A stretch of DNA of 64,000 nucleotides. Origin: Umbilicaria muhlenbergii. Lineage: Eukaryota > Ascomycota > Lecanoromycetes > Umbilicariales > Umbilicariaceae. The notes under the pieces are model-generated. The model saw only the letters and a program-made list of their open reading frames with translations. It was not told the origin of the DNA and searched no databases. The stretch lies in assembly GCA_000611775.1 (NCBI GenBank), contig KK106985.1, forward strand, positions 725,982 to 789,981. Reading direction: 5' to 3'. The position numbers and the translations under genes are program-made. Each line of letters opens with the position of its first letter. Positions within the stretch are counted from its first letter, which is position 1. Shown piece by piece: positions 33,439-44,722 of this stretch.

Positions 33439-35601
33439 TCAAACGCCCTCTCCCATGGGCATGCTCACCTCACGCCCTTCCACCCGTTCTCGCCCCGGTC
33501 TTTCGTCGCTCATCTGTTTCTCTGCTTGAGCGAGCAGACTCCCGGGAGCGTACTTGCTAGGTTCGCTCACGTCGAGCATCGGTTCTTTCGCCTGCCGGTT
33601 CCCCGTCATCACCCCTCTTCCCGTTCCCGTTCCGCCTTGACCCATGCCGGCCTTGGCCAGAAGGCCGCCGGCACTGTACGTCTGGTTCTCGTGGTTGCTC
33701 GCCTTTCTTGCACCACTGAGAGATAGAGAGCCCGTCTGGGATGCCGAGCCTGGCCTCGCGCCGCGATGAGCGCCCACACTTTCCTCGCCGCTAGTACCAG
33801 GTCTGGATGTGTTTTCAGGCCCGGTGGCGAGGTCGATGAGTCCTCCCGCAGGCAATTGCTCGGGCACAACACCTCGGCCTTCTCTGGACCGCGGGAGCGC
33901 TTGAGGGTACGATGTCAAATCGACCAAAGGGGCGGACTTCTGCCACTTTGACAAGCTTCGTTTGAGACCGCCGGCCATGGTACCGTCAGTGGTTGGCATC
34001 GTGCCACTCTGATGCGCCCATCTGTCAATGTCAGCAGAACGATTCCTGGCCGGTATAGAAGTTTCCCCAAGCAGCAAACCGGGCAAGAACGGTCCTTCAC
34101 GAGCGGACGCAGTGTCTCGATCCCGCTGAGCTTTTTGGCGCTGCTCGTAGGTTTGTCCAAGTAGGCCAGTAGTAGCGAAAGTGTCTTCCCCGTTCTCCCG
34201 AGAAGGTGCACCTCCTGCTATCGAAGCACCCCGCTGACGAGAAGTTGGAGAGATGTTCAGGGCTTCCTTCATAGGCCTCTCACGGGACGTGATTGGCGGT
34301 GCCCGTCGTCCATACTCTCTGTTGGCTCGTCCCTGGCTCATTGGATGCACAGCGGCCGGTGGCACGTCCGCTGACTGATGCACGCGGCGGTCGTTTGGAA
34401 TGCGCGCTTTGTGGTTTGTCTGATTCGAGTTTACGTGTGTCACAGGTTCTTTGTGACCTTTTCCTAGTACAGTAACAAGGTACCAGCTCCGCCATTCATG
34501 TACCGCTTTGTACCAATCTGCAGCCAGAACTGCATCACCGGATGAGAAGAAATGGAGGTAGTCGGCAGTTGTTATAAACATGCTTGACTTCTGCTGACTC
34601 TTGATGGCATAGCATGTCTTTTTCGGGGGGTTCAGCTTCCTAATCTGCCGCCGTGTTGGCACATAGATATCGAAGTCAGATATATGACAGATGTTGGTCG
34701 TCTCTCCGCCATCTTTCTTGGCTAGAAGCACTTGCCCGTCAGACCGTAGAGTAATCCACCGCTTGTCCCATTTGCCCGGTTGATGCGAATGATGCATATA
34801 CACCGTTTTCTCTCCCGGCTGCCCTCTTGCTGCACTCTCCAAATCCAGCTTACCAGCAAAACCGCCAACTGATGAAGGTACGATGATCAAATGATTCTGC
34901 GAATCAACATCCCAAGAATTCATGACATCACGAATGTGCTCATAGTTTCTCAACGGTCGCTCAAGGCCAAGTTGCGGGATGCACTCCAGTACTACGCTAG
35001 CGGCTACATCAATATCCTCTGATAGCTTTTCTGCTGCAGAACGGGTTATGTCTGTTGTTGTTGTGGACGGTGCGACCGGCACGAAAACCGAGGTTTGGTT
35101 GCATTTGACCCGTACTCTTCGCTCACCTGCATTGATCGCAGATACCGGTGTATCTATGTCCCCTGCGAGACCCTCTCGAGTCGATCCAGAGACAGGCGCT
35201 TGTTCGTCATTCCGCTGCGTCAGCTCGTTTCGGCGACCATGTTCGGCGCGACCACGGCCACTCCTATCCTTCTCGCTATCCTGGGCCCGCAAGGGCACTT
35301 TTTCTCTCAAGGGAAGAGCATCGCGTGTTTCTCGCCTTGCAGGAGCCTCATTTGTCCCTTCTCGTATTTGCTTCTGTTGGGTTGGAGCTGGTAATGGTAC
35401 CTTCGGTGGGCCAACAGCCGAATCCGCTGGGCGATTGCTTCGATAGCGTGACATGCTTCGTTTCATCGGCTCGGTGGCAGTAGAGGATGCATGGTGGGTC
35501 GGGGAAGGACTGCCGATTGCACTCGATTTAGGATTCCTCACCGAACGATATCGAGAGAACTTTTGCACCGGAACAGACGACGCCTGGTCTTCCGTCGCCA
35601 T
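33439..35601 (-). CDS. Ras-association plus PH domain protein
   Basis: Probable small-GTPase- and membrane-linked adaptor; the partner is unknown. A single exon gives 720 aa. The N-terminus is disordered and Ser/Arg-rich, with the repeat-like KFSRYRSVRNPKSS and MSRYRSNRPADS. The RA-like domain (about residues 160-240) has RVRVKCNQTSVFVPV, VVLECIPQLGLERPLRNYE and DVMNSWDVDSQNHLIIV. The PH domain (about 265-375) has KTVYMHHSHQPGKWDKRWIT and FFSSGDAVLAADWYKAVHEW. The C-terminal half is disordered, with repeated short motifs GLLGQTYEQRQKAQRDR, PFLPGLLLGE, GGLLAKAGMGQGG and APGSLLAQAEKQM. RA followed by PH recalls the MRL/Grb7 arrangement. A MITE sits 222 bases upstream of the start. Confidence 0.82.
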   Translation of the reverse strand: MATEDQASSVPVQKFSRYRSVRNPKSSAIGSPSPTHHASSTATEPMKRSMSRYRSNRPADSAVGPPKVPLPAPTQQKQIREGTNEAPARRETRDALPLREKVPLRAQDSEKDRSGRGRAEHGRRNELTQRNDEQAPVSGSTREGLAGDIDTPVSAINAGERRVRVKCNQTSVFVPVAPSTTTTDITRSAAEKLSEDIDVAASVVLECIPQLGLERPLRNYEHIRDVMNSWDVDSQNHLIIVPSSVGGFAGKLDLESAARGQPGEKTVYMHHSHQPGKWDKRWITLRSDGQVLLAKKDGGETTNICHISDFDIYVPTRRQIRKLNPPKKTCYAIKSQQKSSMFITTADYLHFFSSGDAVLAADWYKAVHEWRSWYLVTVLGKGHKEPVTHVNSNQTNHKARIPNDRRVHQSADVPPAAVHPMSQGRANREYGRRAPPITSRERPMKEALNISPTSRQRGASIAGGAPSRENGEDTFATTGLLGQTYEQRQKAQRDRDTASAREGPFLPGLLLGETSIPARNRSADIDRWAHQSGTMPTTDGTMAGGLKRSLSKWQKSAPLVDLTSYPQALPRSREGRGVVPEQLPAGGLIDLATGPENTSRPGTSGEESVGAHRGARPGSASQTGSLSLSGARKASNHENQTYSAGGLLAKAGMGQGGTGTGRGVMTGNRQAKEPMLDVSEPSKYAPGSLLAQAEKQMSDERPGRERVEGREVSMPMGEGV

Positions 35602-36987
35602 GGTGGAGTGATCCTGGAGAGACGCCGTCGGCGCTGCAACATACTGGACAATGAGGCTGCTTGAGGAAATGGGAAGTACTTGTTGTCAGTGAAACTTGGA
35701 AAGCGGCAATGTCATTTCGGCTAAGTTGCGTTTGTGCGCCTGCGGTGCAGCGGGCACGAGACCCACTTGCAGCATGTCAGGCACGCAAGGCTGGCCAGGC
35801 TTTTAGGTTCATGTGCGGTGCAGTAGAGGGATTTAGCCACCCCGGTATTGTTTTTGAGCATTTTTTGAGCATATGCACGTTTTAATACTGTTTTGGTAAG
35901 ACGGAGTTCTTAGTGGCCTTAAGTACGCGTCTCTGTTTTGATGACAGGGTATGGAACCAATAGCAATTTGGCTCAGCTGCTAGCGTAGTTCAGTGACTGA
36001 GCATATTTGCTCAGTGACTGAGCATATTTAGGTTTTGAGCAAATGCGCACGGGTGTACGGTAACTGTAAACGGCAGTGTAAGTGGTTTTGGAACAGGGAA
36101 ACGCGTACTAAAACTCTGACCAACTGTATCTGTCTTAAAGCGTACATATGCTCAAAAAACATGACCAGGGTGGCTAAATCCCTCTAGTAGCCTGTTTTGC
36201 TGTTGGAGGGTACCTGCCTGATTTCCCAGTGATTTCCCAGAGGTACTCCACATCATTACCTTGAATATTATCTCTTGTAGCCTGGTGATTGAGTGTGCTT
36301 TGACCCGCCCGTTTCTACCACTACTGCAAGAGGACAAAGCTCCAAACCGTTACGGCATGAGGAACCTCGCCGGTGCCCGAAGCCCATTTGGAAGCCTTTC
36401 CTCACCCATTTGTCCCTCCACAACCACCTACTTTCCGAGCACACCACACTTCCCCCAACCAATTCCTTCGGATGAATCCTACTCGTGCCATTGAACTATC
36501 GATACCAATAACTTCTGTCACCGAAGATCACTCGGAGCAAATGCAAGAGTCTTTACGGAGAGGGGTGTCAGTTTCCAAAGCCACGACGTTCGACGTTAGG
36601 GCATGGTGGGCCGAATAAGGAAATATCCCAAAATCAGCAATTTCAGTGCGTCGATAATGGATCAAGGATGCCACTTATTAAACACAGCATCTTGTAGGCA
36701 GTCGGCTAAGTCAAACAAGTCAGGCTCCGGATCTAGTGGATATGATTTCATGTGGTAAAATGTGTTACGCTATAGGTGTGCTGAAGACGACAATAAAACG
36801 CACTGCAGATCAGACATGGATAGGAGCATAGACGGCAGAATAGGAGTAAATGCTTCAATCTCTATTACGGATCACAAGAGGCTCAGGCGCAGCACGGCCT
36901 CAAGAGGCACGCAGGAGGGTATCTAGTACAAGATTCATATTAAGGGCAGAACTATTGATCGTTCAGTGCTATAGAAAGAGCCCCTTA
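35602..36987. other. Intergenic region containing a MITE
   Basis: 1.39 kb between the RA-PH gene start and the stop of the MAT2B-like gene. Apart from the MITE at 35824-36186, it holds no frame with a recognisable motif. Confidence 0.5.
35824..36186. mobile_element. MITE with terminal inverted repeats, TA-flanked
   Basis: A 363-bp non-coding element. The left end TAGAGGGATTTAGCCACCC is mirrored at the right end as GGGTGGCTAAATCCCTCTA. The imperfect inverted repeat extends about 50 bases (both arms carry a TTTTGAGCATATG block) and, more weakly, to about 120 bases (both arms share TACGCGT within similar context). The outer TA on each side fits a TA target duplication, as in Tc1/mariner/pogo elements. 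Internally a 19-bp direct repeat (35990-36008 and 36011-36029) contains GTGACTGAGCATATTT. No transposase is encoded. Confidence 0.85.
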
Positions 36988-38138
36988 TCATCTTCGAAAC
37001 GCTTTCACCTCCCTTCTCCTACTAGATTATCAGTTCACCACGTGCCATCAGAAAGGGAAAAGATACCCACCACCAAGCCTTAAAGTCCTGCGTCCGCACA
37101 TCAATACCCAAGTCTTTCAGTACCTTCGTAGACAAGTGTGTATCATACGGCCGTTGTACGCTCGCATTTGGCTTATTGCCCTCCTTGTTTGCTATTATCC
37201 CTTGTAGTGGCAGTCCCATAATATCCGCAAAAAGCTCACAAATCTGGTACTTGGTGAACCTGTCTTCGGAGGAGAACTGCAGGATCTTAGGCAAGGACGT
37301 TCTGGCGTCGCCGGCTTCGAGGTACTTGACAGCTATATCATGGCACACTCTTCCCACGTCTTCGGTATTGGTTGGGTATCTTTGCGCCCAGTCGTCCATT
37401 GTGATCTTGCTGTCCTTCTCTTGAGACCTCCAAAGAACATCCAGAAGCACATTGACCGAACTTGCGTCGGCTTCCTCCGCTGATCCATATAGAACTGGGA
37501 CCCTCAATACCACTCCCAGGCCCCGCTCCTTTGTCTGCTCCAGCGTAGCTTTCTCGCCATCCAACTTTGTTTGCCCGTAGATATTCGGAGGTTGAGTGGG
37601 CGAGTCGACCTCATATGGTGCTTCTCCAGGCGCTCCTGAGAATAGATAGTCTGTCGAGATGTAGATAAGGAAGATGCCGCGCGCGGAGGTGGCGTCGGCA
37701 AGGGTTCGTGTAGACTCGACATTGACAGCTCGTGCGCCGTCTGGGTCAGCCTCGCATTTATCGGGAAAGCGGTTCGCCGCACCTGTACAATGTATCTGGT
37801 CAGTATATGCACGAACTGCCACATGCTCTATGTAATAGACCAGTCCACATACAGTGTACGACTACCTGTGGTCTTCGTGGCCCAAGGGAGTCAGCTGCTG
37901 CTGGTGTTGTTGTCTCGCTGGGAGGTTCCAAGAAGGAGACTTATTGCTGAACCCACTTTGCCTTGTCCAAGACTTGCTCGACCGCGACACTGTCTGATAT
38001 ATCGACCTTGAGGATGTTGGGAGGTTTAGCCCGTGTGAGACCGGTTCCTATAGCTTCCCATCCCGCTCTTTGGAAGGCTTGAAGTACTTGACGGCCAAGT
38101 AAGCCGCTGGCGCCTGTGATTAAAGCAGTCTTGATCAT
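36988..38138 (-). CDS. NAD(P)-binding reductase, MAT2B / RmlD-like
   Basis: Extended short-chain dehydrogenase related to dTDP-4-dehydrorhamnose reductase and to MAT2B, the regulatory subunit of methionine adenosyltransferase. Exons on the minus strand: 37957-38138, 37853-37872 (20 nt), 37071-37782 and 36988-37018, giving 314 aa. The nucleotide-binding motif is ALITGASGLLGRQVLQAF. The joins rebuild DKAK-PQVVVH-CAANRFPD and, at the end, KAWW-RREVKAFRR. STDYLFSGAPGEAPYEVD and PPNIYGQTKLDGEKA contain the catalytic YxxxK. The 20-nt exon encodes only PQVVVH, but these residues are expected from the family. In fungi the enzymatic role of this family is unsettled. Confidence 0.9.
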
Positions 38139-39042
38139 ACTGTAGAGTCGTGTGTTGAGTGGTCTGTTGTAAAACACAGCTGCTGAACCTCAATCTTCGC
38201 GGGCCTAGGACACAGAAAGATTAAATGGGCGAACACCAAAGATATTTTTATTACAGCTACAGCGGCCCATTCTACTACGATCTACAGGCGACGTTAGATA
38301 GTCCCAAAAAGTTGTTGACGAAAGGGCTCTCTTCTTTGCAGCCGTCCATCAAGGACGGCGCACAATGAAAAGATGATTGTTCCTTCCTTTGAGGAAAGCG
38401 TTTTTGGTCCAAAAATTCCCAGCCGACCCGAAGGCCAACAGGAGTGGTCATAGTTATAGTTTTCAACTAGCAAAAACGCGATCTCGGACGAATCCTCACT
38501 GATACGCGTAAAGCCCTATAGAAATATTAGCACCCGGCGTGGTAAGAAAACTTAGGGGTGGGTTTTCTTACCTTGCACTTAGATGAGGTTTTGAATGTTG
38601 GTGTGGATGGCAGGTTTGTGCGCGAGCCCAGGGCCGGGTAAACTTCTGGTGCGGACAAGGTCAATACCATTGTTCCGCAAAGGCAGAAGCATCACAAAGA
38701 AAGAGTCACAATACTCCGCCACAAAGCACCGGGGGACTAGGTAGGTACGGACCAACTGTAGCATTCGGCCTGCAGTGTATTGAGTGCGCCAGTAGTTACG
38801 AAAGTGAATAATTTTGTCTTTGGTCGTAGTATGAGATATTATGGTCATACAGCTCGCTTGACCTGAGTGATTGGGAATATGACCGCAGCATGGAGGAACG
38901 TCTGAAGCTGCTTGAAATATGAGGACTCTTGTACAGATTCTGAGAATTCAGTGAATCAAATCTCCCCAAAGCGACGCGCCGTAGATAGTTATCCCACCGC
39001 ACGATCCACCAGCGCCCATGCTTGCCCCAGGACGTAGCATAG
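38139..39042. other. Intergenic region, MAT2B-like / condensin
   Basis: 904 bases between two minus-strand genes. An AGGTAGGTAC motif lies near 38740. Open frames have no motif. No gene seen. Confidence 0.5.
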
Positions 39043-42000
39043 CTACTCGTCTTCATCGTCCAATAACTCTTCCAGCAACGAGTCTTTCATCTTTGTCACG
39101 TCCTCTTGCTCCTTTATCTCCATCTTCACATCCTCTTCTGACCCTAGTGCTGGCGCCTCCGCCTCGTCTTCTTCCGCCATGGTCTTGCCCTCTTCAACCA
39201 CAGTGACTCCGTCCTCCACACTCTTTCTGATAGCCCCAGCCTCACCGGTCACTTTGCCGAGCGCACTCTGTAGCTTGGTGAGTGCGTTCCGTGAGGGCGC
39301 CTCCGTTGCCACCTTCAGGTCGATTGCTTCAGCGACGAGTTCGTAGACACTGCTAAGCTTTCCGGGATTCGAATTGCCGGTGATATACAGCTTCCCCAAC
39401 ATGGAGAGGAGTGGCTTCTTCTCTTCTTCTGTGACAGACTGTCAGCATCTCCACAACCATGACAGGATTTTGCGAGGTACGTACTTGAGCAGCCGTTCGT
39501 CATTACTTTTTCCAGTATTGCCTCAGCCAGATCAATGTGAATATCTCCATTTACCTCTTTCACCTGCTTTCTGCCCGCCTCGTCCCAGCTAACGCTGGCA
39601 GCGTCCTGTACCACTACCTTCCTGGCATCCGTCCAGTCAACCAACATCCCACCCACAACTCCCAGTCCCACCATTTCCTCCTCATCTTCCAGTTCATCTC
39701 CCAACGCGACGAGAGAATGCATGACCGGGACGACGACCCTTGCCATCCTTTCCATATTCTCTCTACGGCTGTGGCAGTATACAGGCAAAAAGTAACTCAA
39801 TGCCTGTCTCACTCCAGCATTCTCCTTCGTAGCGGGCTCGAAGTAGCATAAGACTAGTTGTTTGAGCAAGTCTTCGTCTTGAATGACGGAGGTGAGCATA
39901 AGTTTGCAAAGTGCAGTAGTAGCAGCCAACTGGACATCAGGACTGTGCGAGGCTTTGAGCGCTTTGTGGAAGATCTTGAAGATGGACTTTTGCAGAGCGG
40001 GATCAGTTGTGGGAGAAGAGAGGAGGGTAGCGTGAGTTGTCAGAATGTCGCAAAGGATGTGTAACGTAGTCATTTGCAAAGCTTCGTGGCCCTTGCTGAA
40101 GCAGAGAATGAAGAGGGTCAGATTTTCTTCAGCGAGGGTCTGCATTCGTCCTGTCAGCAACAGTGGTTTCGATAGATCAGAAGGAACGCACCTTATCTAG
40201 CAGACAGCAAAGACCTAGACAAAGCAGACCTCGCTCTCGAATCGGCGCTTCGTGGCTTCGGACTGCGGGTACCACAAGGTTGTTGAGCATGGTAACAAGA
40301 TGGACGTTTAGTTGCAGGTTGCCCTCCACATTCTGCAACATGCACTGAGCAATATGTAGGCATTTCATGTTGACCATGATTTCCCTGATTGCCTTTCCTT
40401 CATCTTCCTCTTCGTGCTCACCATCTTTACTGGCTAATTTCTTGCCTCCCTTGGCTTTGGTTGGCGTGATGTCGCTGAGTTCAGACCGGGCCGAATGAAA
40501 GCTTTCGTCCTCATCTTCAACCATGGGATCATCTGCAGAGATCGTGTCATGGACTTCAGCCACTGCCTCCAGCACAACACCACAGAACTCTCTTTCTCCA
40601 GCTGGCTCACTTCCACATACACCTCGAAGAACATCCACAACAAGTTTTGTGACCTCTTCTGGCAGCTCTGCGATGGCAAGGGTCTCCCTCAACAAAGCGA
40701 ACATCTTCCTTCGTCCTACCTCGTCAGTGTAGTCCAGGGTTTGGGCGATATAAAGTAGCTGCTCCACGATAAACTCGGGTTCAACCGTATCATCGTCCTC
40801 TTCACCCTCAGCTGCGGCGTCGATATGACGAAGGCGCTCGACCAAGTCGTTCAAGTATCGTTGGAGAAAGAACGCTAGCTTTGTGACTTCAGGCATCTTT
40901 TCCTCGACTAAAGCTTCATGTTTTCCTCCTCCTTCTTGCCGGCAGAAGTCATTGAAGCTCCTTGCCATGAATATGCTTTCCGCTGTCAAGTGATCCCAGA
41001 AAGGATCATCAAATTTGACAGCGTCTCGATAGTCTGGTCTTCCCTCCCAAAATTCCTTCAGCGCTTCCAAGGCCACCCCACCCTCCACACCTGAATTAAC
41101 AACATCAATGCGCTCTAACAGCTCTAGCAGCCCATTAACATTCGGTGAAGAGGCATCGCCTATGACACCACCTTGCGCGACGTTTTTGGGACCAGCACAA
41201 TCCTCTATCCAGCGCTCTCGAAATAGTCTTGCGGTTGCCTTACGGACGTTTTCATCGCGGTCACGCAACCCCCACCGAAGTAATTTTTCTCGCATGGACA
41301 AGGAGAGATGACGGAAGTCCCCTAGTGCGGGCAGTAATCGCGAGTACAGCACCCTTCGAGTGGCCGGATCTAGATCTCTAGCTCGTTCCAATAGGTACGG
41401 CAACGTGGCTGGTGTAAGTGGCAGATTGAGCAGCAAAGAGCGTCGGACGTCAGCACTAGGATCGTTCTGAAGCACCTCCAGCAGTCTCTCGAGTAGACCG
41501 TTGGCATCTTCGTCATCGCTATCTCCATTGGCATGGTCCTCATCACCTTCATTGCCGGCAAGCCGTCCCAAACCCAAGACGGCTTGTACTCGCACCATCG
41601 GCTCCTTGTCTCTGATCCGCTTTAGGAGTCCCAACTTGAGCAAGTTGTAGTGTTCATCGTCAATTGAGTCCAGCGAATTGATGATGTGAGAAATAATTTG
41701 CGTAGAACGGTAACGGACAGTCTTCTCCTTAGAGGCCAGTAAAGGTAGCAGAATGGAGAGGACATGGGACGTCAAGCGCGTACTAGGAGTCTCTGGGAAA
41801 GACTGGGTCTCTTCCAGATCGCTTTCAGGCACAAGAGCCGCATCTAGAATCTATTAGTAAAACGTGACGCTGGTGTTCCAAGAGGTAAAGCCAATTCTGA
41901 CCCTTTTCGCTCGCATGGCTTAGGAATAGCCCGAGAAACCTGACTATGCGATCCCCTACACCCTCGCTTTTCTTGACACCCACTAGTCGTATCACGCATC

Positions 42001-42322
42001 GTGCAATCTCCACGTTGAAGTCATCCTCCTCGAAGTCGGCTCCGCCCTTTTTGCCAGGTTTTGTAGGTTCGTAGCAGCAAGCCTCTTGTATCTTCCTTAG
42101 GCTAATGACAAGCTTCCTGTGCCCAGCGGTCGTCTTCTGCGCGTCGCCAAAGATGGTACATATCTGCGCCCGTAGCGCAGTTGAAGGTCCCTCGTCCGGA
42201 ATAACAACCGTAGGTGAGGATATCCGCGATGCTGTTGATGCGCGCGAGCCTAGGGTTGGGACAGATGACTTGCGCGACAGTCGGGAAGCGGTAGACGTCC
42301 GCGTAGACACTCGCCCAGGCAT
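39043..42322 (-). CDS. Condensin complex subunit 3 (Cnd3/Ycg1/CAP-G)
   Basis: HEAT-repeat subunit of condensin, which compacts chromosomes in mitosis. Exons on the minus strand: 41902-42322, 40192-41843, 39485-40139 and 39043-39428, giving 1037 aa. The N-terminus is Ser/Thr/Arg-rich (MPGRVSTRTSTASRLSRKSS). HEAT repeats start at RAQICTIFGDAQKTTAGHRK and include RYRSTQIISHIINSLD, LLKRIRDKEPMVRVQAVLGL, NDPSADVRRSLLLNLPLTP and RDRDENVRKATARLF. The later half has CVLQNVEGNLQL-like helical segments and KIFHKALKASHSPDVQLAA. The C-terminus is acidic (LLEELLDDEDE). An acidic/Ser insert near the middle (DESFHSARSELSDITPTKAK) may be phosphorylated. Start chosen at the ATG giving the conserved N-terminus; upstream frame is open without motif. 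Divergent from cysteine synthase by 261 bases. Confidence 0.93.
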
Positions 42323-42583
42323 ACTGAGAGGTTCCGGAGTCGTCGCGATCTCTCGATGATGTCGTGTTTGGCAATGGTTCATTGAGTTGTGGATTGCTGG
42401 TGGAGTCGGCAGAGTAAACAAAGCCCACGCCAAGGCTTTTAGCGTGCGCCACCATGCTTACAGCTCCGGGTCTTTGGTAAGCCTGCACTCCCTCGACTCG
42501 GAAAAAATACTCGGACTGGGTGGACGTCGACAACGCTCTGTTGTCTTTTATTCGCTGTAAATAATACCCATTCGTTGCCCATA
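42323..42583. promoter_or_regulatory. Compact divergent promoter, condensin / cysteine synthase
   Basis: Only 261 bases separate the two start codons, so the promoters probably overlap. No TATA box seen. A longer N-terminus for either protein would shorten it further. Confidence 0.5.
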
Positions 42584-43781
42584 ATGTTCGCCAGGAGTGT
42601 ACGGCGGTTTGCCACGACCGCATATCGAGCTGCAGAGACTGTCTCGCAGATGGAAAGTGGCAATCAATATGGCATCCAAGTTTCCAAGGCTCAAGGGCAT
42701 GTAAACGGCTTCGTAGGCGGTACGCTACCAACTCGCAGAAACATTGCGGAGAACACTGTTGACACTATCATCTTCTCCATCAGCAATTGGCAATACTCCT
42801 CTCATCCGCCTCAGCCGCCTTTCCGAAGAAACTGGTTGCGAAGTGTTGGGCAAAGCCGAGTTCCAAAACCCAGGTGGAAGCGTCAAAGATCGAGCGGCTC
42901 TCTACGTAGTCAAAGATGCCGAGGAGCGGGGTCTCTTACGTCCTGGAGGTACCGTTGTTGAAGGTACAGCGGGCAACACTGGAATTGGCCTGGCCCATGT
43001 CTGCCGATCCAAGGGGTACCAACTGGTCATTTATATGCCCAACACGCAGTCACAGGGCAAGATAGACTTGCTCAGGTTACTCGGCGCCAAGGTATACCCG
43101 GTACCAGCGGTTGCCTTTGAGAATCCGGAAAACTACAATCATCAAGCTAAACGACATGCCGAGGGCATGGACAATGCTGTATGGACGAACCAGTTCGACA
43201 ATATTGCCAATAGAAGGGCGCATATTGAGACCACAGGGCCTGAAATATGGAATCAAACGAACGGGAAAATTGATGCTTTCACTTGTGCAACGGGTACTGC
43301 TGGCACACTCGCCGGTGTAACAAGGTACCTCAAAACAGTTTCCGACGGAAGGGTCAAATGTTTCCTGGCAGATCCGCCTGGAAGTGTACTCCATTCATAC
43401 ATAACAAGTGGTGGTCAATTGAAGGAGCGTACAGGATCCAGTATCACTGAGGGCATCGGTCAAGGTCGTATAACTGATAATCTCAAGCCGGATTTGGACC
43501 TCTTGGACGGAGCATTGCATATCAGCGATGAAAAGAGTATAGAGATGGTCTACCGATGTCTGGACGAGGAGGGGCTTTACTTGGGTGCCAGTTCATGTCT
43601 GAACGTTGTGGCAGCGAAAGAGGTGGCGGAGAAACTCGGAAAGGGAAACACGGTGGTCACGATGTTATGTGACGGCGCGTATCGATATGCAGACCGCCTG
43701 TTCTCACGGAAATGGTTGCAGGAAAAGAAGCTGCTAGGTGCCATTCCGTCGCACCTGGAACGGTATATCGTGCTACCCTAG
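42584..43781 (+). CDS. Cysteine synthase (PLP-dependent, probably mitochondrial)
   Basis: PLP enzyme of the O-acetylserine/O-acetylhomoserine sulfhydrylase fold. Exons 42584-42719 and 42784-43781 give 377 aa. The N-terminus [20 protein letters not shown] looks like a mitochondrial presequence. The first junction yields [20 protein letters not shown]. The PLP lysine lies in [12 protein letters not shown]; the substrate loop is GTAGNTGIG; the phosphate loop is [29 protein letters not shown] and [18 protein letters not shown] complete the conserved core. It matches the second, mitochondrial-type cysteine synthase of fungi better than the cytosolic main one; that subtype call is from memory. Confidence 0.93.
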
Positions 43782-43932
43782 CTTATCCTAAGAGAAGCTT
43801 TAACTAACCCATGGACAAATTAAAATCACTGATGTGCCGTAAACGAAGCTCCTATTCAAGCCGATACCCCCAAACACCACTAACAAGACACATTAGTTTT
43901 TGCAGTTTCTAACGCTTTGGAATTACTAACCA

Positions 43933-44722
43933 TCACATCCTGAAAGAAAGTGTTCTCTCCTCTTCTTCCTTCATCCTATCCATCGCCATTTGAACCCTCA
44001 ACTGCTGCTCCAGTCTCTCTTTTCCAGCCGCCAAGCCCGCGTCTAGCGTTCGGTATGCCTCAGTGTACTCCTCCCTCAGCGGCCAGGCCACTGCTGCTCT
44101 CGCGACGCGATCGCTCATGGCGAGACTCTTCATCCTGTACTGCAGGCCATACCAGTTCGTCGGTAGAAAAATCCGGTCCGTCTTCATTAAGTCTATCCAC
44201 AAGCTCGTCCCACGTCATGGTCTCGTCAATAGGCAAGCCCTCCTGATCGTTGAATTCCTGGAAGGCTGCGAGAATCCGATACGCTTCGACATAGTCCCAC
44301 GGCCCTAGAACGGCCGAGAATTCTTCATCAATGAGAGCATTCAGCCAACGGGTGTCCAACTCGCGCTCAAGGGTCAGTAGATCTTGCCTAAGAACGATTA
44401 GTTCTGGCCTAAGGGGAATTCCATTTGGCCTCGGAGAAGGGCTCGTGGGTGGCAATGCGGGTGCGTGAATCGATAAGTCGTTGGCTCCTCCTTGGGCGGA
44501 CGTGAGGGCTTGCGTGACGTTGGCGTCTGCGTCTGAAAATTGTTAACGTTTTCACGCTGCTCCGTTCAAAGGATCATGCATACCTGCGCCATTGGTATGA
44601 CCATCTCCATCGCGTGTTCCTCCACTAACCCATCCCCTTCCGAAGCCGCCTGGAGCTCAAAAGCCGACAACTCAAGCTCAATTGCCTCGACGTCCACTCG
44701 TCTTGTGTTCTGACCGCTCATG
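43933..44722 (-). CDS. Small helical protein, exon structure unresolved
   Basis: I do not recognise this protein. On the minus strand an ATG at 44722 opens MSGQNTRRVDVEAIELELSA up to a GTATGC donor at 44583. A second block, open from about 44520 to 44060, reads LRQDLLTLERELDTRWLNAL and GPWDYVEAYRILAAFQEFN. A third block in another frame ends at 43933 with AVAWPLREEYTEAYRTLDAG and QMAMDRMKEEEERTLSF. Joining blocks two and three by an intron at 44140-44200 (GTGGAT...CTGCAG) keeps the frame. How block one joins block two is unclear: the obvious CAG acceptor gives the wrong phase. A different donor at AGC G|GTCAGA or a 14-nt exon would both work. Convergent with cysteine synthase, 151 bases apart. 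Confidence 0.5.
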
